Source: Marivita sp. S6314 (GTDB lineage Bacteria; Pseudomonadota; Alphaproteobacteria; Rhodobacterales; Rhodobacteraceae). Taken from it: a DNA stretch of 64,000 bases. Under the pieces are notes generated by a model. That model searched no databases. It was not told where the DNA came from and worked only from the letters and a program-made list of their open reading frames with translations. How positions within the stretch are numbered: the first letter of the stretch is position 1; the number at the start of each line of letters is the position of its first letter. This document shows, one piece after another, positions 47,253 through 57,756 of this stretch. The stretch is taken from NCBI RefSeq assembly GCF_023015985.1, contig NZ_JALKAO010000001.1:62001-126000 (forward strand). The letters are read 5' to 3'. Both the position numbers and the translations under genes were made by a program.

Positions 47253-47852
47253 TCATCTGTCCGGCAAGGATGCCCAAAGGGCGAAGTCGTCTTGCCTGAC
47301 CGCCCGCAGTTTCACCATCGTGTTCGCCGACGCGGTCAAATCCGCTTGCGGCGACACGTTCACGCGCGGGATATCGGGCAGAGAGCCAAGCCGTGAGGTC
47401 AGAAACGCCCTTAAACCGGACTGGTTTTCGTACCGGAAAAGATGCTGCACGGATGTGCCATTGGGGCGGGCTTCGACGAATTTCGCCTGGCTTCCAACAT
47501 TTGCATAGGCTGGCGGTGTGTCTTCGCAACACCCCTGCAAGAACGCATCAAAGCTGACATGTTTTGTGGAGGCGGGTCGACTATCCAAAGCCGGTCGCTG
47601 GCGATACCGATACCAGCTGCCGAACCAGTCCATCGGTTCTCGGATCACCGCCACAAGTTCAAGATCATCACCACCCATCTTATCAAACATCGGACGAAAG
47701 AACCGGTTATAGCGATACAGCGGCGCGTGTTTGAGCTCGGGCGGATCCGAGATCACCATGGACGCCCTTTCGCCTAAGGCCTGCGCATAGGCATGGGTTC
47801 CGGTCTTGGGCACCGACAGCAGCACCAAACGTTCCTTCCAAAATACCAGCAT
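47253..47852 (-). CDS. sulfotransferase-family protein
   Basis: A 199-residue protein with PAPS-binding landmarks: the 5'-phosphosulfate loop SVPKTGTHAYAQAL at about residues 13-26 and the 3'-phosphate segment VAVIREPMDWFGSWYRYR. Such enzymes sulfate sugars, lipids or small molecules; in roseobacters related genes often serve surface polysaccharides. It stands alone, convergent with cckA, with its promoter back-to-back with recA. Acceptor unknown. Confidence 0.82.
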   Translation of the reverse strand: MLVFWKERLVLLSVPKTGTHAYAQALGERASMVISDPPELKHAPLYRYNRFFRPMFDKMGGDDLELVAVIREPMDWFGSWYRYRQRPALDSRPASTKHVSFDAFLQGCCEDTPPAYANVGSQAKFVEARPNGTSVQHLFRYENQSGLRAFLTSRLGSLPDIPRVNVSPQADLTASANTMVKLRAVRQDDFALWASLPDR

Positions 47853-47932
47853 CGCGGTCTGCCTCCCTCAATCCGTGCCGCCATAAACCACTCCTTAACC
47901 AGAACGCGCAACAGTGGGCGTGAAATTAAAGA

Positions 47933-47961
47933 TTGAAATGTTCTACTTTTGATCTCATAAC
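47933..47961 (+). promoter_or_regulatory. recA promoter
   Basis: TTGAAA-N17-CATAAC. The spacer contains a degenerate LexA-like half pair GTTC-N7-GATC (47940-47954). The perfect LexA box lies just downstream, around the predicted transcription start. Confidence 0.55.
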
Positions 47962-47967
47962 CAATGA

Positions 47968-47982
47968 GAACAAGAGGCGAAC
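47968..47982 (+). promoter_or_regulatory. LexA (SOS) box of recA
   Basis: GAAC-AAGAGGC-GAAC exactly fits the alphaproteobacterial LexA operator, a direct repeat GAAC-N7-GAAC (GTTC-N7-GTTC on the other strand). It sits 51 bases before the recA ATG, at the predicted transcription start. Confidence 0.85.
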
Positions 47983-48033
47983 AAAAGCAGCAATTGCCGC
48001 CCGGCAGCGGGTGTGGAATAAGGATCAAAAGCA

Positions 48034-49110
48034 ATGGCAACGGCAGATCTTCTGACAATGGACAGCAAGCGCGACGCGAACAAGCAAAAGGCTCTCGATT
48101 CGGCCTTGGCCCAGATCGAACGGCAGTTCGGAAAGGGTTCGATCATGAAATTGGGCGGTGACAACGCCCTGCGGGATATCGAGGCAACATCGACCGGGTC
48201 GCTGGGCCTGGACATTGCGCTTGGCATTGGCGGGCTTCCCAAGGGCCGGATCATTGAGATCTACGGGCCGGAAAGCTCGGGCAAGACAACGCTGACGCTG
48301 CATTGCGTGGCCGAAGAACAGAAAAACGGCGGCGTCTGCGCCTTTGTGGACGCGGAACACGCGCTTGACCCGCAATATGCCAAGAAACTGGGCGTTGATC
48401 TGGAAGAGTTGCTGATCTCGCAGCCAGACACCGGGGAACAGGCGCTGGAAATCACCGATACATTGGTGCGGTCCGGCGCGGTCAACCTTGTCGTTGTGGA
48501 TTCGGTTGCGGCCTTGACCCCGAAATCGGAACTTGAAGGCGACATGGGCGACAGCAGCGTTGGCGTACAAGCCCGCCTGATGAGCCAGGCGATGCGCAAA
48601 CTGACGGGATCGATTGCACGGTCGAACTGCATGGTGATCTTTATCAACCAGATTCGCATGAAGATCGGTGTGATGTTTGGCAGCCCGGAAACCACCACCG
48701 GCGGCAATGCGCTCAAATTCTACAGCTCGGTGCGTTTGGACATCCGCCGTATTGGCGCGATCAAAGATCGCGACGAGGTGGTCGGCAACGCCACACGTGT
48801 CAAAGTGGTCAAGAATAAGGTGGCCCCGCCTTTCAAACAGGTCGAGTTTGACATCATGTATGGCAAAGGCATCTCGAAAATGGGCGAATTGATTGACCTG
48901 GGCGTCAAGGCGGGCGTCGTGGAAAAATCGGGCGCGTGGTATTCCTATGGCGATGAACGCATTGGCCAGGGCCGCGAGAATGCCAAGACGTTCCTGCGCG
49001 AAAACACCAGAACCGCGCTTGAGATCGAAGACAAGATCCGCGCGGCCCATGGTCTGGAGTTCGACATGGATCGGAATTCGCCCGAGGATGATGACATCGT
49101 CGAATCCTGA
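48034..49110 (+). CDS. recA: recombinase RecA
   Basis: Strand-exchange protein and LexA co-protease, 358 residues. Walker [10 protein letters not shown], Walker [14 protein letters not shown]-binding loop L1 [17 protein letters not shown] and L2 [20 protein letters not shown] are all intact. The C-terminus is acidic (PEDDDIVES), as usual. Two in-frame ATGs exist at 48034 and 48058; the first is reported. SOS control is indicated by the LexA box upstream. A terminator hairpin follows at 49175. Confidence 0.98.
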   Translation: MATADLLTMDSKRDANKQKALDSALAQIERQFGKGSIMKLGGDNALRDIEATSTGSLGLDIALGIGGLPKGRIIEIYGPESSGKTTLTLHCVAEEQKNGGVCAFVDAEHALDPQYAKKLGVDLEELLISQPDTGEQALEITDTLVRSGAVNLVVVDSVAALTPKSELEGDMGDSSVGVQARLMSQAMRKLTGSIARSNCMVIFINQIRMKIGVMFGSPETTTGGNALKFYSSVRLDIRRIGAIKDRDEVVGNATRVKVVKNKVAPPFKQVEFDIMYGKGISKMGELIDLGVKAGVVEKSGAWYSYGDERIGQGRENAKTFLRENTRTALEIEDKIRAAHGLEFDMDRNSPEDDDIVES

Positions 49111-49174
49111 TCCGGCACGCTGAACCGCGCGCCTTTGCGGCGGTGGGTTTGGCACAGAAATGACAGCAATCGGG

Positions 49175-49202
49175 CAGGGCGGCACATCGGGCCGCCCTGT
49201 TT
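49175..49202 (+). terminator. terminator hairpin after recA
   Basis: CAGGGCGGC, a 7-base loop, then GCCGCCCTG followed by TTTG. The 9-base G+C-rich stem lies 65 bases after the recA stop and before the alaS leader. The T run is short. Confidence 0.6.
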
Positions 49203-49290
49203 GCATATTGGACCGGTCTCTGCGGTGGACAGCCCTGCGACCAAGGGCTATTTCACGGCGAACCGCAATGCCCGCTAAGTCAGGTCCAAT

Positions 49291-51966
49291 ATGCCCACGC
49301 TGAATGATATCCGTTCCACTTTCCTGAACTACTTTGAAAAGCAGGGGCACGAAGTTGTCGCATCAAGCCCGCTTGTGCCGCGCAATGACCCGACCTTGAT
49401 GTTTGCCAATTCGGGTATGGTTCAGTTCAAGAACCTGTTCACAGGCGTCGAACGGCGGGAGTATACGCGCGCAACCACGTCGCAGAAATGTGTCCGTGCC
49501 GGGGGAAAACACAACGATCTGGACAATGTGGGCTACACCGCCCGCCATCACACGTTTTTTGAAATGCTGGGCAATTTCAGCTTTGGGGATTATTTCAAGG
49601 ACGAGGCCATCGCCTTTGCCTGGGAGCTGATCACGCGGCATTTCGAGATCCCGGCGGACCGGCTTTATGTCACGATTTACCACACCGATGATGAGGCGTT
49701 CGAGATCTGGAAAAAGGTCGGCGTGCCCGAGGATCGGATCATCCGCATCGCGACATCGGACAATTTCTGGCAAATGGGGCCAACCGGCCCGTGCGGACCC
49801 TGTACCGAGATTTTCTACGATCACGGCGATCATATCTGGGGTGGCCCTCCGGGAAGCCCCGAGGAAGACGGTGACCGGTTTATCGAGATCTGGAACATCG
49901 TTTTCATGCAGAACGAACAGTTCGAAGATGGCTCGATGAAGGCGCTCGACATGCAGTCGATCGACACCGGCATGGGGCTGGAGCGGATCGGCGCGTTGCT
50001 GCAGGGCAGCCACGACAATTACGACACCGACACCATGCGGGCGCTGATCGAAGCCTCTGCGGATATCAGTTCCTCTGATCCGGACGGACCGGGCAAGACG
50101 CATCATCGTGTAATTGCCGATCATCTGAGATCGACGTCGTTCCTGATCGCCGATGGGGTGATGCCGTCGAATGACGGGCGGGGGTACGTGCTGCGCCGGA
50201 TCATGCGGCGCGCGATGCGACATGCTCATCTGTTGGGGGCCAAAGACCCAATGATGCACCGGCTGGTGCCTGCGCTGGTGCGCCAGATGGGGGCCGCCTA
50301 TCCCGAGTTGGGACAGGCGCAGCCGATGATCGAAGAGACTCTTCGGCTTGAGGAGACGCGCTTCAAACAAACGCTGGATCGCGGGTTGAAGCTGCTGGAT
50401 GACGAACTGGCGGGTTTGGCGGCGGATGCGCCGTTGCCAGGGGCTGCGGCGTTCAAGCTGTATGACACCTTTGGGTTCCCGCTTGACCTGACGCAGGACG
50501 CGTTGCGCGAAAAGGGCCGCACCGTGGATACCGACGGGTTTGATGCCGCGATGGCGGAACAGAAGGCCAAGGCGCGCGCCGCTTGGTCCGGTTCTGGCGA
50601 GGCCGCGGATGCCGCTGTCTGGTTCGATCTGGCAGAAGCGCATGGCGCGACGGATTTCCTGGGCTATGACACCGAAAGCGCCGAGGGTCAGATGCTGGCG
50701 CTTGTTCAGGACGGTGCAGCCGTTGATGCGCTGAAAGACGGGCAATCGGGATGGGTCGTTCTGAACCAGACGCCGTTTTATGGCGAATCCGGTGGCCAGG
50801 TTGGCGATACCGGCTGGTTGCGGCGGCTGGAGAACGAAGATGACATCGCCGAAGTCACGGACACCCAGCGCATGGCGGGCGGCAAGGTGATTGCGCATCA
50901 CGTGACGGTCAAATCGGGGACCTATTCCAAGAACGAAGCGGTCCAGCTTGAGGTGGATCACCGTCGGCGATCTGCCATTCGGGCGAACCATTCGGCCACA
51001 CACCTGTTGCACGAAGCATTGCGGCGCGCGTTGGGGGATCACGTCGCGCAGCGCGGGTCGCTGAATGCGCCGGATCGGCTGCGGTTTGATTTCAGCCATG
51101 GCAAAGCCCTGACGCTGGATGAATTGCGCGCGGTGGAAGCCGAAGTGAACGCCTATATCCGTCAGAACGCGCCGGTCGAGACGCGGATCATGACGCCGGA
51201 TGATGCGCGCGCGCTTGGGGCGCAGGCGCTGTTTGGCGAAAAATACGGCGATGAAGTGCGCGTCGTGTCGATGGGAACGCAGTCCGGGTCTGGCAAAGGC
51301 ACCAATGGCAACACCTATTCGCTGGAATTGTGCGGCGGCACGCATGTGTCCCGGACCGGCGACATCGGCATGATGGTCACCCTGGGCGACAGCGCGTCGA
51401 GCGCCGGTGTGCGCCGGATCGAGGCGCTGACCGGGGCCGAAGCGTTTGCTTACCTGTCGCAACAGGATCACCGGCTGGCCGAAACCGCGCTGGAACTGAA
51501 AGCGCAGGCCGCAGACGTTCCGGCACGGGTGCGGGCGCTGCTGGACGAGCGCAAGGCGTTGAGCAACGAGGTCGCGCAGTTACGCCGCGAACTTGCCATG
51601 GCCGGCGGGGCCGGTCAGGGTGGCGGGTTCGAAGCGCGTGAGATCAATGGCATCAAGTTCATGTCGCAGGTCCTGAGCGGGGTGTCAGGAAAAGACCTTC
51701 CGCCTTTGATTGACGAGCATAAACAACGGCTTGGGTCTGGCGCTGTGTTGCTTATTGCTGATACCGGCGGCAAAGCCGCCGTGGCTGCAGGGGTCACTTC
51801 TGATCTGACAGGCACCGTTTCAGCGGTTGATCTTGTCAAAGCCGCCGTGCCAGAATTGGGCGGCAAGGGGGGCGGTGGCCGTCCGGATATGGCCCAGGGT
51901 GGCGGCGCGTCGTCAGAGAACGCCGAAGCCGCCATCAAGGCCGCCGAAGCCGTTTTGGGAGGATAA
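49291..51966 (+). CDS. alaS: alanyl-tRNA synthetase
   Basis: Charges tRNA-Ala and edits mis-charged Ser/Gly. It has 891 residues with the N-terminus [17 protein letters not shown]. The class II catalytic core contains [16 protein letters not shown] and [12 protein letters not shown]. The editing domain shows [12 protein letters not shown] and [11 protein letters not shown] (Zn ligands). The C-Ala domain ends in [15 protein letters not shown]. Its own leader is a 180-base gap containing the recA terminator. Confidence 0.98.
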   Translation: MPTLNDIRSTFLNYFEKQGHEVVASSPLVPRNDPTLMFANSGMVQFKNLFTGVERREYTRATTSQKCVRAGGKHNDLDNVGYTARHHTFFEMLGNFSFGDYFKDEAIAFAWELITRHFEIPADRLYVTIYHTDDEAFEIWKKVGVPEDRIIRIATSDNFWQMGPTGPCGPCTEIFYDHGDHIWGGPPGSPEEDGDRFIEIWNIVFMQNEQFEDGSMKALDMQSIDTGMGLERIGALLQGSHDNYDTDTMRALIEASADISSSDPDGPGKTHHRVIADHLRSTSFLIADGVMPSNDGRGYVLRRIMRRAMRHAHLLGAKDPMMHRLVPALVRQMGAAYPELGQAQPMIEETLRLEETRFKQTLDRGLKLLDDELAGLAADAPLPGAAAFKLYDTFGFPLDLTQDALREKGRTVDTDGFDAAMAEQKAKARAAWSGSGEAADAAVWFDLAEAHGATDFLGYDTESAEGQMLALVQDGAAVDALKDGQSGWVVLNQTPFYGESGGQVGDTGWLRRLENEDDIAEVTDTQRMAGGKVIAHHVTVKSGTYSKNEAVQLEVDHRRRSAIRANHSATHLLHEALRRALGDHVAQRGSLNAPDRLRFDFSHGKALTLDELRAVEAEVNAYIRQNAPVETRIMTPDDARALGAQALFGEKYGDEVRVVSMGTQSGSGKGTNGNTYSLELCGGTHVSRTGDIGMMVTLGDSASSAGVRRIEALTGAEAFAYLSQQDHRLAETALELKAQAADVPARVRALLDERKALSNEVAQLRRELAMAGGAGQGGGFEAREINGIKFMSQVLSGVSGKDLPPLIDEHKQRLGSGAVLLIADTGGKAAVAAGVTSDLTGTVSAVDLVKAAVPELGGKGGGGRPDMAQGGGASSENAEAAIKAAEAVLGG

Positions 51967-51968
51967 TC

Positions 51969-52256
51969 ATGCCTGCGCTGTGGATTGCTCATGTGACTGT
52001 GACGGACCCCGAGGCCTATGCGAAATACGCGGAATTGGCCGGGCCTGCGATTGCCAAACATGGCGGTGTGTTCATTGCCCGGGGCGGACGCTATGTGCAG
52101 CTTGAAGGGCAGGAACGCCCCCGCAACGTGGTGGCAAAGTTTCCATCGGTCGAAGACGCCGAGGCCTGTTACAACAGCCCCGACTACCAGCAAGCGCTGA
52201 ACCACGCGCGGGATGCTTCCGAAAGAGAACTGTTGATCGTCGAAACCTCTGAGTGA
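51969..52256 (+). CDS. DUF1330 family protein
   Basis: A 95-residue ferredoxin-like alpha/beta protein of the DUF1330 (dimeric alpha-beta barrel) family: LWIAHVTVTDPEAYAKYAEL, then GGVFIARGGRYVQLEG and NVVAKFPSVEDAEACYNSPDYQ. Function unknown. It begins 3 bases after the alaS stop and overlaps the MOSC gene start (GTGA), so the three are probably one transcript. Confidence 0.88.
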   Translation: MPALWIAHVTVTDPEAYAKYAELAGPAIAKHGGVFIARGGRYVQLEGQERPRNVVAKFPSVEDAEACYNSPDYQQALNHARDASERELLIVETSE

Positions 52257-52726
52257 TTGAACTCAAAGACCTTTTGGCGCGCCATTGGCAAGATGGGTGC
52301 GTCGCGTGGCTTGGCGTGCGGTCTGCGCGCCATGCGGACATGTTGCCCGTAACAGAAGCGGGATTGGCGGTCGATGGCCTGAAGGGCGATCACGCACGTC
52401 CCGGAAAACGCGCGGTAACACTCATTCAAGCAGAGCATCTTCCGGTTATCGCGGCATTGATCGGACGAGAGACCGTTCCTCCAGAGGTCTTTCGCAGAAA
52501 CATAGTCGTGTCTGGTTTGAACCTTAACGCATTGCGCGGATCCGTGCTGAGCGTTGGGTCATCGCTTGTGCGCATGACAACCGTTTGCGCACCGTGTTCG
52601 CGCATGGAAACGGCATTGGGCCACGGTGGATACAACGCGATGCGGGGGCATGGTGGGTGGTGTGCCGAAGTGATCGCGCCCGGTCATGTCGCCCTTGGCG
52701 ATGCTGTGATCGTCAAAGGCTCATAA
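52253..52726 (+). CDS. MOSC domain protein
   Basis: A 157-residue single MOSC (molybdenum cofactor sulfurase C-terminal) domain. Its GTG start overlaps the preceding stop. Recognisable parts are LKGDHARPGKRAVTLIQAEH, RRNIVVSGLNLNAL and the conserved Cys in VCAPCSRMETALG, which is thought to carry sulfur for metal-sulfur cluster or Moco chemistry. No partner gene for Moco is adjacent. Converges with typA (20 bases apart). Confidence 0.85.
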   Translation: MIELKDLLARHWQDGCVAWLGVRSARHADMLPVTEAGLAVDGLKGDHARPGKRAVTLIQAEHLPVIAALIGRETVPPEVFRRNIVVSGLNLNALRGSVLSVGSSLVRMTTVCAPCSRMETALGHGGYNAMRGHGGWCAEVIAPGHVALGDAVIVKGS

Positions 52727-52746
52727 CGCGGTTTGTGGCGAACGCA

Positions 52747-54564
52747 TTAACTGGACTTGGACATCCGCTTGCGTTCATGCGGATCAAGGTAGCGCTTGCG
52801 CAGACGAATAGCGTTCGGCGTGACCTCCACCAGTTCGTCATCGTTGATATAGGCGATGGCTTCTTCCAGCGACAGGATCACCGGCGTTGTCAACCGCACC
52901 GCTTCGTCCGTGCCGGAGGCCCGCACGTTGGTCAGCTTCTTGCCCTTGAGCGGGTTCACCTCAAGGTCGTTTTCACGGCTGTGTTCGCCGATGATCATGC
53001 CTTGGTAGACGGGCGTTTGCGCACCGATCATCATCTTGCCGCGATCTTCAAGGTTCCACAGCGCGTAGGCGACAGCTTCGCCGTTTTCCATCGAGATCAG
53101 CACACCGGCCCGACGGCCCGGAATCGACCCCTTGTGAGGGGTCCAGCCGTGGAAGACGCGGTTCAGAACGCCTGTGCCGCGCGTGTCGGTCAGGAATTCA
53201 CCATGATAGCCAATAAGGCCACGCGACGGGACATGCGCAATGATGCGGGTTTTGCCCGCACCGGCGGGGCGCATTTCGGCCAGTTCGCCTTTGCGTGCGC
53301 CGGTCAGTTTTTCGATCACGGCACCCGAGTATTCGTCGTCCACGTCGATGGTGGCTTCTTCGACGGGTTCCATCATCTGGCCGTCGATTTCTTTCATGAT
53401 CACCTGCGGGCGCGAAATGGACAATTCGAACCCTTCGCGGCGCATGTTTTCGATCAAGACACCCATCTGAAGTTCGCCGCGGCCCGACACCTCGAACGCT
53501 TCGCCACCGGGTGTGTCGGCGATCTTGATGGCGACGTTGGTTTCGGCCTCTTTCATGAGGCGGTCCCGGATGACGCGGGACTGCACCTTCTTGCCGTCAC
53601 GGCCTGCCAGCGGGCTGTCGTTGATGCCGAAGGTCACCGTGATGGTGGGCGGATCAATCGGTTGCGCCTCAAGCGGCTCATCCACCGCCAGCGCGCAGAT
53701 CGTATCGGCCACGGTGGCTTTCGACATGCCCGCGATGCTGACGATGTCGCCCGCGAGCGCTTCTTCGATGTCCTGCTGTGCCAGACCACGGAACGCCTGG
53801 ATCTTGGTGACGCGGAACTGTTCGATCTTCTGGCCCACGCGGCTGAGCGCCTGCACGGTGGCCCCCACCTTGAGACGGCCTGCTTCGACGCGGCCGGTCA
53901 GGATGCGGCCGACAAACGGGTCGGCGCCCAATGTCGTTGCAAGCATTTTGAAATCTTCGTTCTGATGCGCGATCTGCTTGGGGGCAGGAACGTGGTTCAC
54001 GATCAGGTTGAACAGCGCATCAAGGTCCTTGCGCGGGCCGTCAAGCTCTGCATCGGCCCAGCCGGATCGGCCAGAGGCGTAGAGATGCGGGAAGTCGAGC
54101 TGATCTTCGTTGGCGTCCAAGGTGGCAAACAGGTCAAAACACTCGTCCAGCGCGCGGTCGGGTTCGGCGTCGGGCTTGTCGACCTTGTTCAGAACCACGA
54201 TGGGGCGCAGGCCAAGTGCCAGCGCCTTGGAGGTGACGAACTTTGTCTGCGGCATCGGGCCTTCGGCAGCATCGACAAGCAGCACGACGCCGTCCACCAT
54301 CGACAGGATGCGTTCGACCTCACCGCCGAAATCGGCGTGGCCGGGAGTGTCGACGATGTTGATGCGGGTGTTTTTCCATTCCACGCTTGTGGGCTTGGCA
54401 AAGATCGTGATCCCGCGTTCGCGTTCAAGGTCGTTGCTGTCCATGGCGCGTTCGGCCACAGCCTGATTGGCGCGGAATGCACCGGATTGCTTGAGCAGTT
54501 CGTCCACCAGCGTTGTCTTGCCGTGGTCAACGTGTGCGATGATCGCAATATTGCGAAGGTCCAT
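52747..54564 (-). CDS. typA: ribosome-associated GTPase TypA/BipA
   Basis: Translational GTPase of 605 residues in the EF-G superfamily, involved in 50S assembly and stress adaptation. G1 is [15 protein letters not shown] near residue 10, G2 is in [11 protein letters not shown]3 is [12 protein letters not shown], and G4 is [10 protein letters not shown]. The BipA-specific C-terminal domain is present ([20 protein letters not shown]). The start at 54564 gives [13 protein letters not shown]; longer frames upstream are not protein-like. Confidence 0.95.
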   Translation of the reverse strand: MDLRNIAIIAHVDHGKTTLVDELLKQSGAFRANQAVAERAMDSNDLERERGITIFAKPTSVEWKNTRINIVDTPGHADFGGEVERILSMVDGVVLLVDAAEGPMPQTKFVTSKALALGLRPIVVLNKVDKPDAEPDRALDECFDLFATLDANEDQLDFPHLYASGRSGWADAELDGPRKDLDALFNLIVNHVPAPKQIAHQNEDFKMLATTLGADPFVGRILTGRVEAGRLKVGATVQALSRVGQKIEQFRVTKIQAFRGLAQQDIEEALAGDIVSIAGMSKATVADTICALAVDEPLEAQPIDPPTITVTFGINDSPLAGRDGKKVQSRVIRDRLMKEAETNVAIKIADTPGGEAFEVSGRGELQMGVLIENMRREGFELSISRPQVIMKEIDGQMMEPVEEATIDVDDEYSGAVIEKLTGARKGELAEMRPAGAGKTRIIAHVPSRGLIGYHGEFLTDTRGTGVLNRVFHGWTPHKGSIPGRRAGVLISMENGEAVAYALWNLEDRGKMMIGAQTPVYQGMIIGEHSRENDLEVNPLKGKKLTNVRASGTDEAVRLTTPVILSLEEAIAYINDDELVEVTPNAIRLRKRYLDPHERKRMSKSS

Positions 54565-54890
54565 TGGGGTATCTCGTACAGGAAGAAGTTGCGCGGGGGT
54601 TACAAGCCCCGTTCCCAGAACACCAGCAAAAAAGCCGTGCCATGTGGGTGTGCCGCAGTCCGGCCACAACCCCACATGCCGGGCCTCACCAGAGTGTGAC
54701 CGGACACCGGCGGGTTTGCACTGATCGCGAAGGCGCGATTGGGCGGGGTTTGGCCGGATTTGCGATGCTTTGGCAAAGGGTCTCACAAATCAATCCGCCG
54801 CGCGCCATGTCTGCGCTGTGCACCGCGTCAGATGACGGGCAGGGCAGTCCTGTTTTGTCTGCGCGGACCAACTGAGAGAAAGGACATCTC
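54565..54890. other. divergent promoter region between typA and the beta-barrel gene
   Basis: A 326-base gap holding the leaders of typA (minus) and of the outer-membrane protein gene (plus). A Shine-Dalgarno GAAAGGA precedes the latter. I see no gene and no strong repeat apart from short G+C-rich inverted stretches such as GCGCGGGGG. Confidence 0.6.
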
Positions 54891-55472
54891 ATGAAACGCA
54901 TCTTGCTTGGCACGGCGGGCCTCTGGCTTGCCTCGACCGCAGCTTTTGCCGGCAGCGCAGGCGCGCCGGCGGTGGAACCGGTGATCGCAGATCCGATCGC
55001 GGTGACGCCGGCCCCGATGGGGGGCGACTGGACGGGCGCTTACGGGGGTTTGAGCCTTGGGAACCTGTCGGCCGATGCCGATGATCTGGACGATAGTGAA
55101 ATGGTCTACGGCCTGCATGGCGGGTACGATTACGATTTCGGGCAATTCGTCGTGGGCGGCGAACTGGATTACCAGACCGGGAGTGACATTTCGCTGGGAG
55201 ACATCGACGTTGACGACGTGCTGCGCGTCAAGCTGCGCGGCGGTTATGATCTGGGCCGGGCGCTGGTCTATGGCACGGTGGGTGCAGCCCAGCTGGGCAC
55301 CAGCATCGGCGATGATACCGGCCTCGTCGGCGGTTTGGGGATGGAATACAAGGTGACCGAGCAGTTTACCGTTGGTGGTGAATTCCTGGCCCACCGGTTC
55401 GATGATTTCGACGATACCGGTCTTGATGTGGACGCCAACACCCTGTCGCTGCGCGGAAACTTCCGGTTCTAA
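54891..55472 (+). CDS. outer membrane beta-barrel protein
   Basis: A 193-residue protein with a Sec signal peptide (LLGTAGLWLASTAAFA). It then has a short Pro/Ala-rich linker and an eight-strand-type barrel pattern of alternating residues (YGGLSLGNL, VYGLHGGYDYDFG, VLRVKLRGGYDLG, GLGMEYKVTEQFTVGGEFLA). It ends in Phe (LRGNFRF), the BAM recognition signal. OmpA-like/porin family by topology, without a peptidoglycan domain. Role unknown. Confidence 0.85.
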   Translation: MKRILLGTAGLWLASTAAFAGSAGAPAVEPVIADPIAVTPAPMGGDWTGAYGGLSLGNLSADADDLDDSEMVYGLHGGYDYDFGQFVVGGELDYQTGSDISLGDIDVDDVLRVKLRGGYDLGRALVYGTVGAAQLGTSIGDDTGLVGGLGMEYKVTEQFTVGGEFLAHRFDDFDDTGLDVDANTLSLRGNFRF

Positions 55473-55491
55473 GCGATTGGCATGGCATGCT

Positions 55492-55517
55492 CTGTGCGCC
55501 CTGTTAGTGGCGCACAG
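55492..55517. terminator. bidirectional hairpin between convergent genes
   Basis: CTGTGCGCC-CTGTTAGT-GGCGCACAG, a perfect 9-base stem, between the beta-barrel gene stop (55472) and the SMR gene stop (55529). Flanked by ATATTAT on the plus side. Confidence 0.65.
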
Positions 55518-55528
55518 ATATTATCGGT

Positions 55529-55858
55529 TCAATGCGTCGCGGTGTTCGACAGGAGGTTGATGACCAGGATCCCGCCGATGATCATCGCCAGCCCCGCAAT
55601 GGCGGCGAGATCAAGCTTTTGACCGAACACCACGAAGCCGATGATCGAGATGAAGATGATCCCGAACCCGGACCACATCGCATAGGCCACCCCGACCGGG
55701 AACGTCTTTAATGCGATGGCCAGAAGGTAGAACGCCACACCGTAGGAAATGACGACGATAATCGAGGGTGCGGGTTTGGTGAATTGCTGACTGGCTTGCA
55801 GGGCCGTTGTGCCGATGGTTTCGGCCAGAACGGCAAGCATCAGAATAAGATAGGGCAT
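55529..55858 (-). CDS. small multidrug resistance (SMR) family transporter
   Basis: A 109-residue four-helix inner-membrane protein that works as a dual-topology dimer. The conserved membrane glutamate is at residue 13 in MLAVLAETIGTTAL. Other family signs are KTFPVGVAYAMWSGFGIIFIS and AAIAGLAMIIGGILVINL. It exports quaternary ammonium compounds, guanidinium or polyamines depending on subtype; the subtype cannot be told. The start at 55858 gives MPYLILMLAVLAE. Confidence 0.9.
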   Translation of the reverse strand: MPYLILMLAVLAETIGTTALQASQQFTKPAPSIIVVISYGVAFYLLAIALKTFPVGVAYAMWSGFGIIFISIIGFVVFGQKLDLAAIAGLAMIIGGILVINLLSNTATH

Positions 55859-55903
55859 GGGGCGGTCCTTATGATCTGGGCAGACCATGCCCCAAGGGCG
55901 CAT

Positions 55904-55949
55904 GGGGGGCCAGCCCCCCAAACCCCCGAGGTATTTTCAAAACAGAGAC
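55904..55949 (+). repeat. dispersed palindromic repeat, single copy 5
   Basis: GGGGGGCCAGCCCCCC, then AAACCCCCGAGGTATTTTCA, AAACAGAGAC. Same element as copies 1-4 but without an inverted partner nearby. Lies between the SMR gene and the 3' end of the MttB-like gene. Confidence 0.75.
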
Positions 55950-55962
55950 AGGCAGACCGGTG

Positions 55963-57498
55963 TCAGGTCAGGTGAATATTGAAGCGGGCCCGGAGGTTTC
56001 TGTCGGTCTCGGCGTCAAACCGGGCACGGGACGGGTGGGCGAGGATTGCCTCTTTGCGGGCAGTTGCGCCTTCGACCAGCACCGGCTGTCCCTGTTCGAC
56101 CCATTCCTTGGGTGATGCGCGATTGCCCAGGGACGGGTAGACATAATCCCGTTGCATGCGGTTGAGCGTGTCATCGCTGCCCAGATAGTGACCGGGACCC
56201 CCAAGGCAGGTGGCGCGCATGACGTCCAGGCTCAGGTCATCTTCGCGCACCTCGATCCCGCGCACGCAGCGCATCGCCTGTCCAATCAGGTCATCGCCGA
56301 GGATCAGGCTTTCGTGACAAAACCCAAGCAGGGAGGCATGCATGCCTGCCGCTTCGTACACCATGTTCAACCCGGACAGACCCGCCATGACATTGGAACA
56401 CATCTGTTCCCATCCCGCTTGCATATCGGGCAACTTGGTATCGGCAATGCCAGCGGCGGCACCGCCGCACAGCCCGTAATACTGGTGCATCTGTGCGCAT
56501 CCGGCGGTCAAAAGCGCTTGTTCGCCCGACCCGCCGGACATCGCGCCGGTGCGCAAATCCGAGACGAAGGGCCAGGTGCCAAAGATCGCGGGGTGACCCG
56601 GCGCGATTGCGTTGACATAGACAAGTCCGGCCAGACATTCCGCCGTCGCCTGCACAATGGCCCCGGCGATGGAGGCGGGCGCGGTCGCCCCGGCCTGACC
56701 TGCGCTGAGCAGCAGAACGGGCATGCCGCCGCGAATGCAGGCTTCCATCACTTCGCAGGATTCGGTGGCGAATTTCATCGGCGGCACAACAAAACAGTTG
56801 CTGTTGGACACAAACGGCCGCGCGCGCCACGCGTCTTCGCCGCCTGCCATCATGTGCAACATCTCAAGCGCATGGGGGACAAAGCCGGGTTCGGTAAAAG
56901 ACGTGCCCACATGTTTGGTGGTGCCCGAACAGCAAGCATAGATTGTATTGAGGTCCATTTCCAGATTGTCGGTGACATCGCGGGCCACCATGGGGCGTTG
57001 CAGGAAATGGATATTGTCCAGCTGATCGGCGATGCGGGCGGCATCGTGCAGATCCTGCAGAGTGCTGTCGCGATAGGACCCGGTCCTTACATCGACCAGA
57101 TGTACAGCCGCCCCGGCGGTGCCATAGTGAACACGGGTGCCGGACAGATCGAGATCATGCGCCGCATCACGTCCGCACAGCGTAACCGACCGGTTCGCCA
57201 GCGCCAGCATGTCTTCGACCAGGGCGCGTGGAAAACGGATGCGCCCGTCATCGCCCAGCGTGGCGCCTGCCTTGGTCAGGATGTCGATCCCCGAAGCGGG
57301 CGCATCGCTCAGCCCGATCTCTTCCAGCGCGGTCAGGGCGGCGGCATGGATGCGGTCAAGGTCCGGGTCTGCAAGCGGCCGGTAGCGACCGCCGGACATG
57401 CCCGGGCGGATCGGGCGCAGGCTGTCGGCGAGAGGGTTTGCACGCGCTTCGCGGCGGGCAGCCCGGCCTCCGGCGCGGCGGGGGGACAGTTCGGTCAT
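55963..57498 (-). CDS. trimethylamine methyltransferase (MttB) superfamily protein, non-pyrrolysine
   Basis: A 511-residue TIM-barrel methyltransferase that would move a methyl group from a quaternary or tertiary amine to a corrinoid protein. There is no in-frame amber codon, so it belongs to the pyrrolysine-less MttB branch, which acts on substrates such as glycine betaine, proline betaine, carnitine or others. Landmarks: HLVDVRTGSYRDSTLQDLHDAARI, ACCSGTTKHVGTSF and AGQAGATAPASIAGAIVQ. The ASKHA-type activator lies at 36676-38724. No corrinoid protein gene is adjacent. Confidence 0.88.
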   Translation of the reverse strand: MTELSPRRAGGRAARREARANPLADSLRPIRPGMSGGRYRPLADPDLDRIHAAALTALEEIGLSDAPASGIDILTKAGATLGDDGRIRFPRALVEDMLALANRSVTLCGRDAAHDLDLSGTRVHYGTAGAAVHLVDVRTGSYRDSTLQDLHDAARIADQLDNIHFLQRPMVARDVTDNLEMDLNTIYACCSGTTKHVGTSFTEPGFVPHALEMLHMMAGGEDAWRARPFVSNSNCFVVPPMKFATESCEVMEACIRGGMPVLLLSAGQAGATAPASIAGAIVQATAECLAGLVYVNAIAPGHPAIFGTWPFVSDLRTGAMSGGSGEQALLTAGCAQMHQYYGLCGGAAAGIADTKLPDMQAGWEQMCSNVMAGLSGLNMVYEAAGMHASLLGFCHESLILGDDLIGQAMRCVRGIEVREDDLSLDVMRATCLGGPGHYLGSDDTLNRMQRDYVYPSLGNRASPKEWVEQGQPVLVEGATARKEAILAHPSRARFDAETDRNLRARFNIHLT

Positions 57499-57756
57499 GG
57501 TCAGGTCTTTCAAACAAGGGGCGGTTCAGGGTGACTGCGGCGTCACTCTGAGGGTCGTCCTCTTGCAGCGCGGCCCCGTCTTGCGCCGATGGTGCGCAAG
57601 ATCAGGTTCAGCGCGGGCCGTTCTGGGCGCATGGGCTCCTCCTGTCCGTAGAGGAAGGCTGCGGCGGGTCGGGCGTGGTTTCTGCGCCAATCACGACATG
57701 ATGTCGTTTTTCGGCAGGTTGGACCTGTTGAACGGACCGGCGTGCCGGTCAGGCCG

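Noticed and set aside
49363-51471. 702-codon frame on the minus strand inside alaS
   Set aside because: Antisense shadow caused by high G+C; alaS is intact with all domains.
52585-54699. 704-codon open frame on the plus strand opposite typA
   Set aside because: It mirrors typA in reverse frame; no motif, no start site, and it would swallow the MOSC stop.
55963-57498. Pyrrolysine codon in the MttB-like gene
   Set aside because: The frame has no internal TAG; it is the pyrrolysine-less branch.
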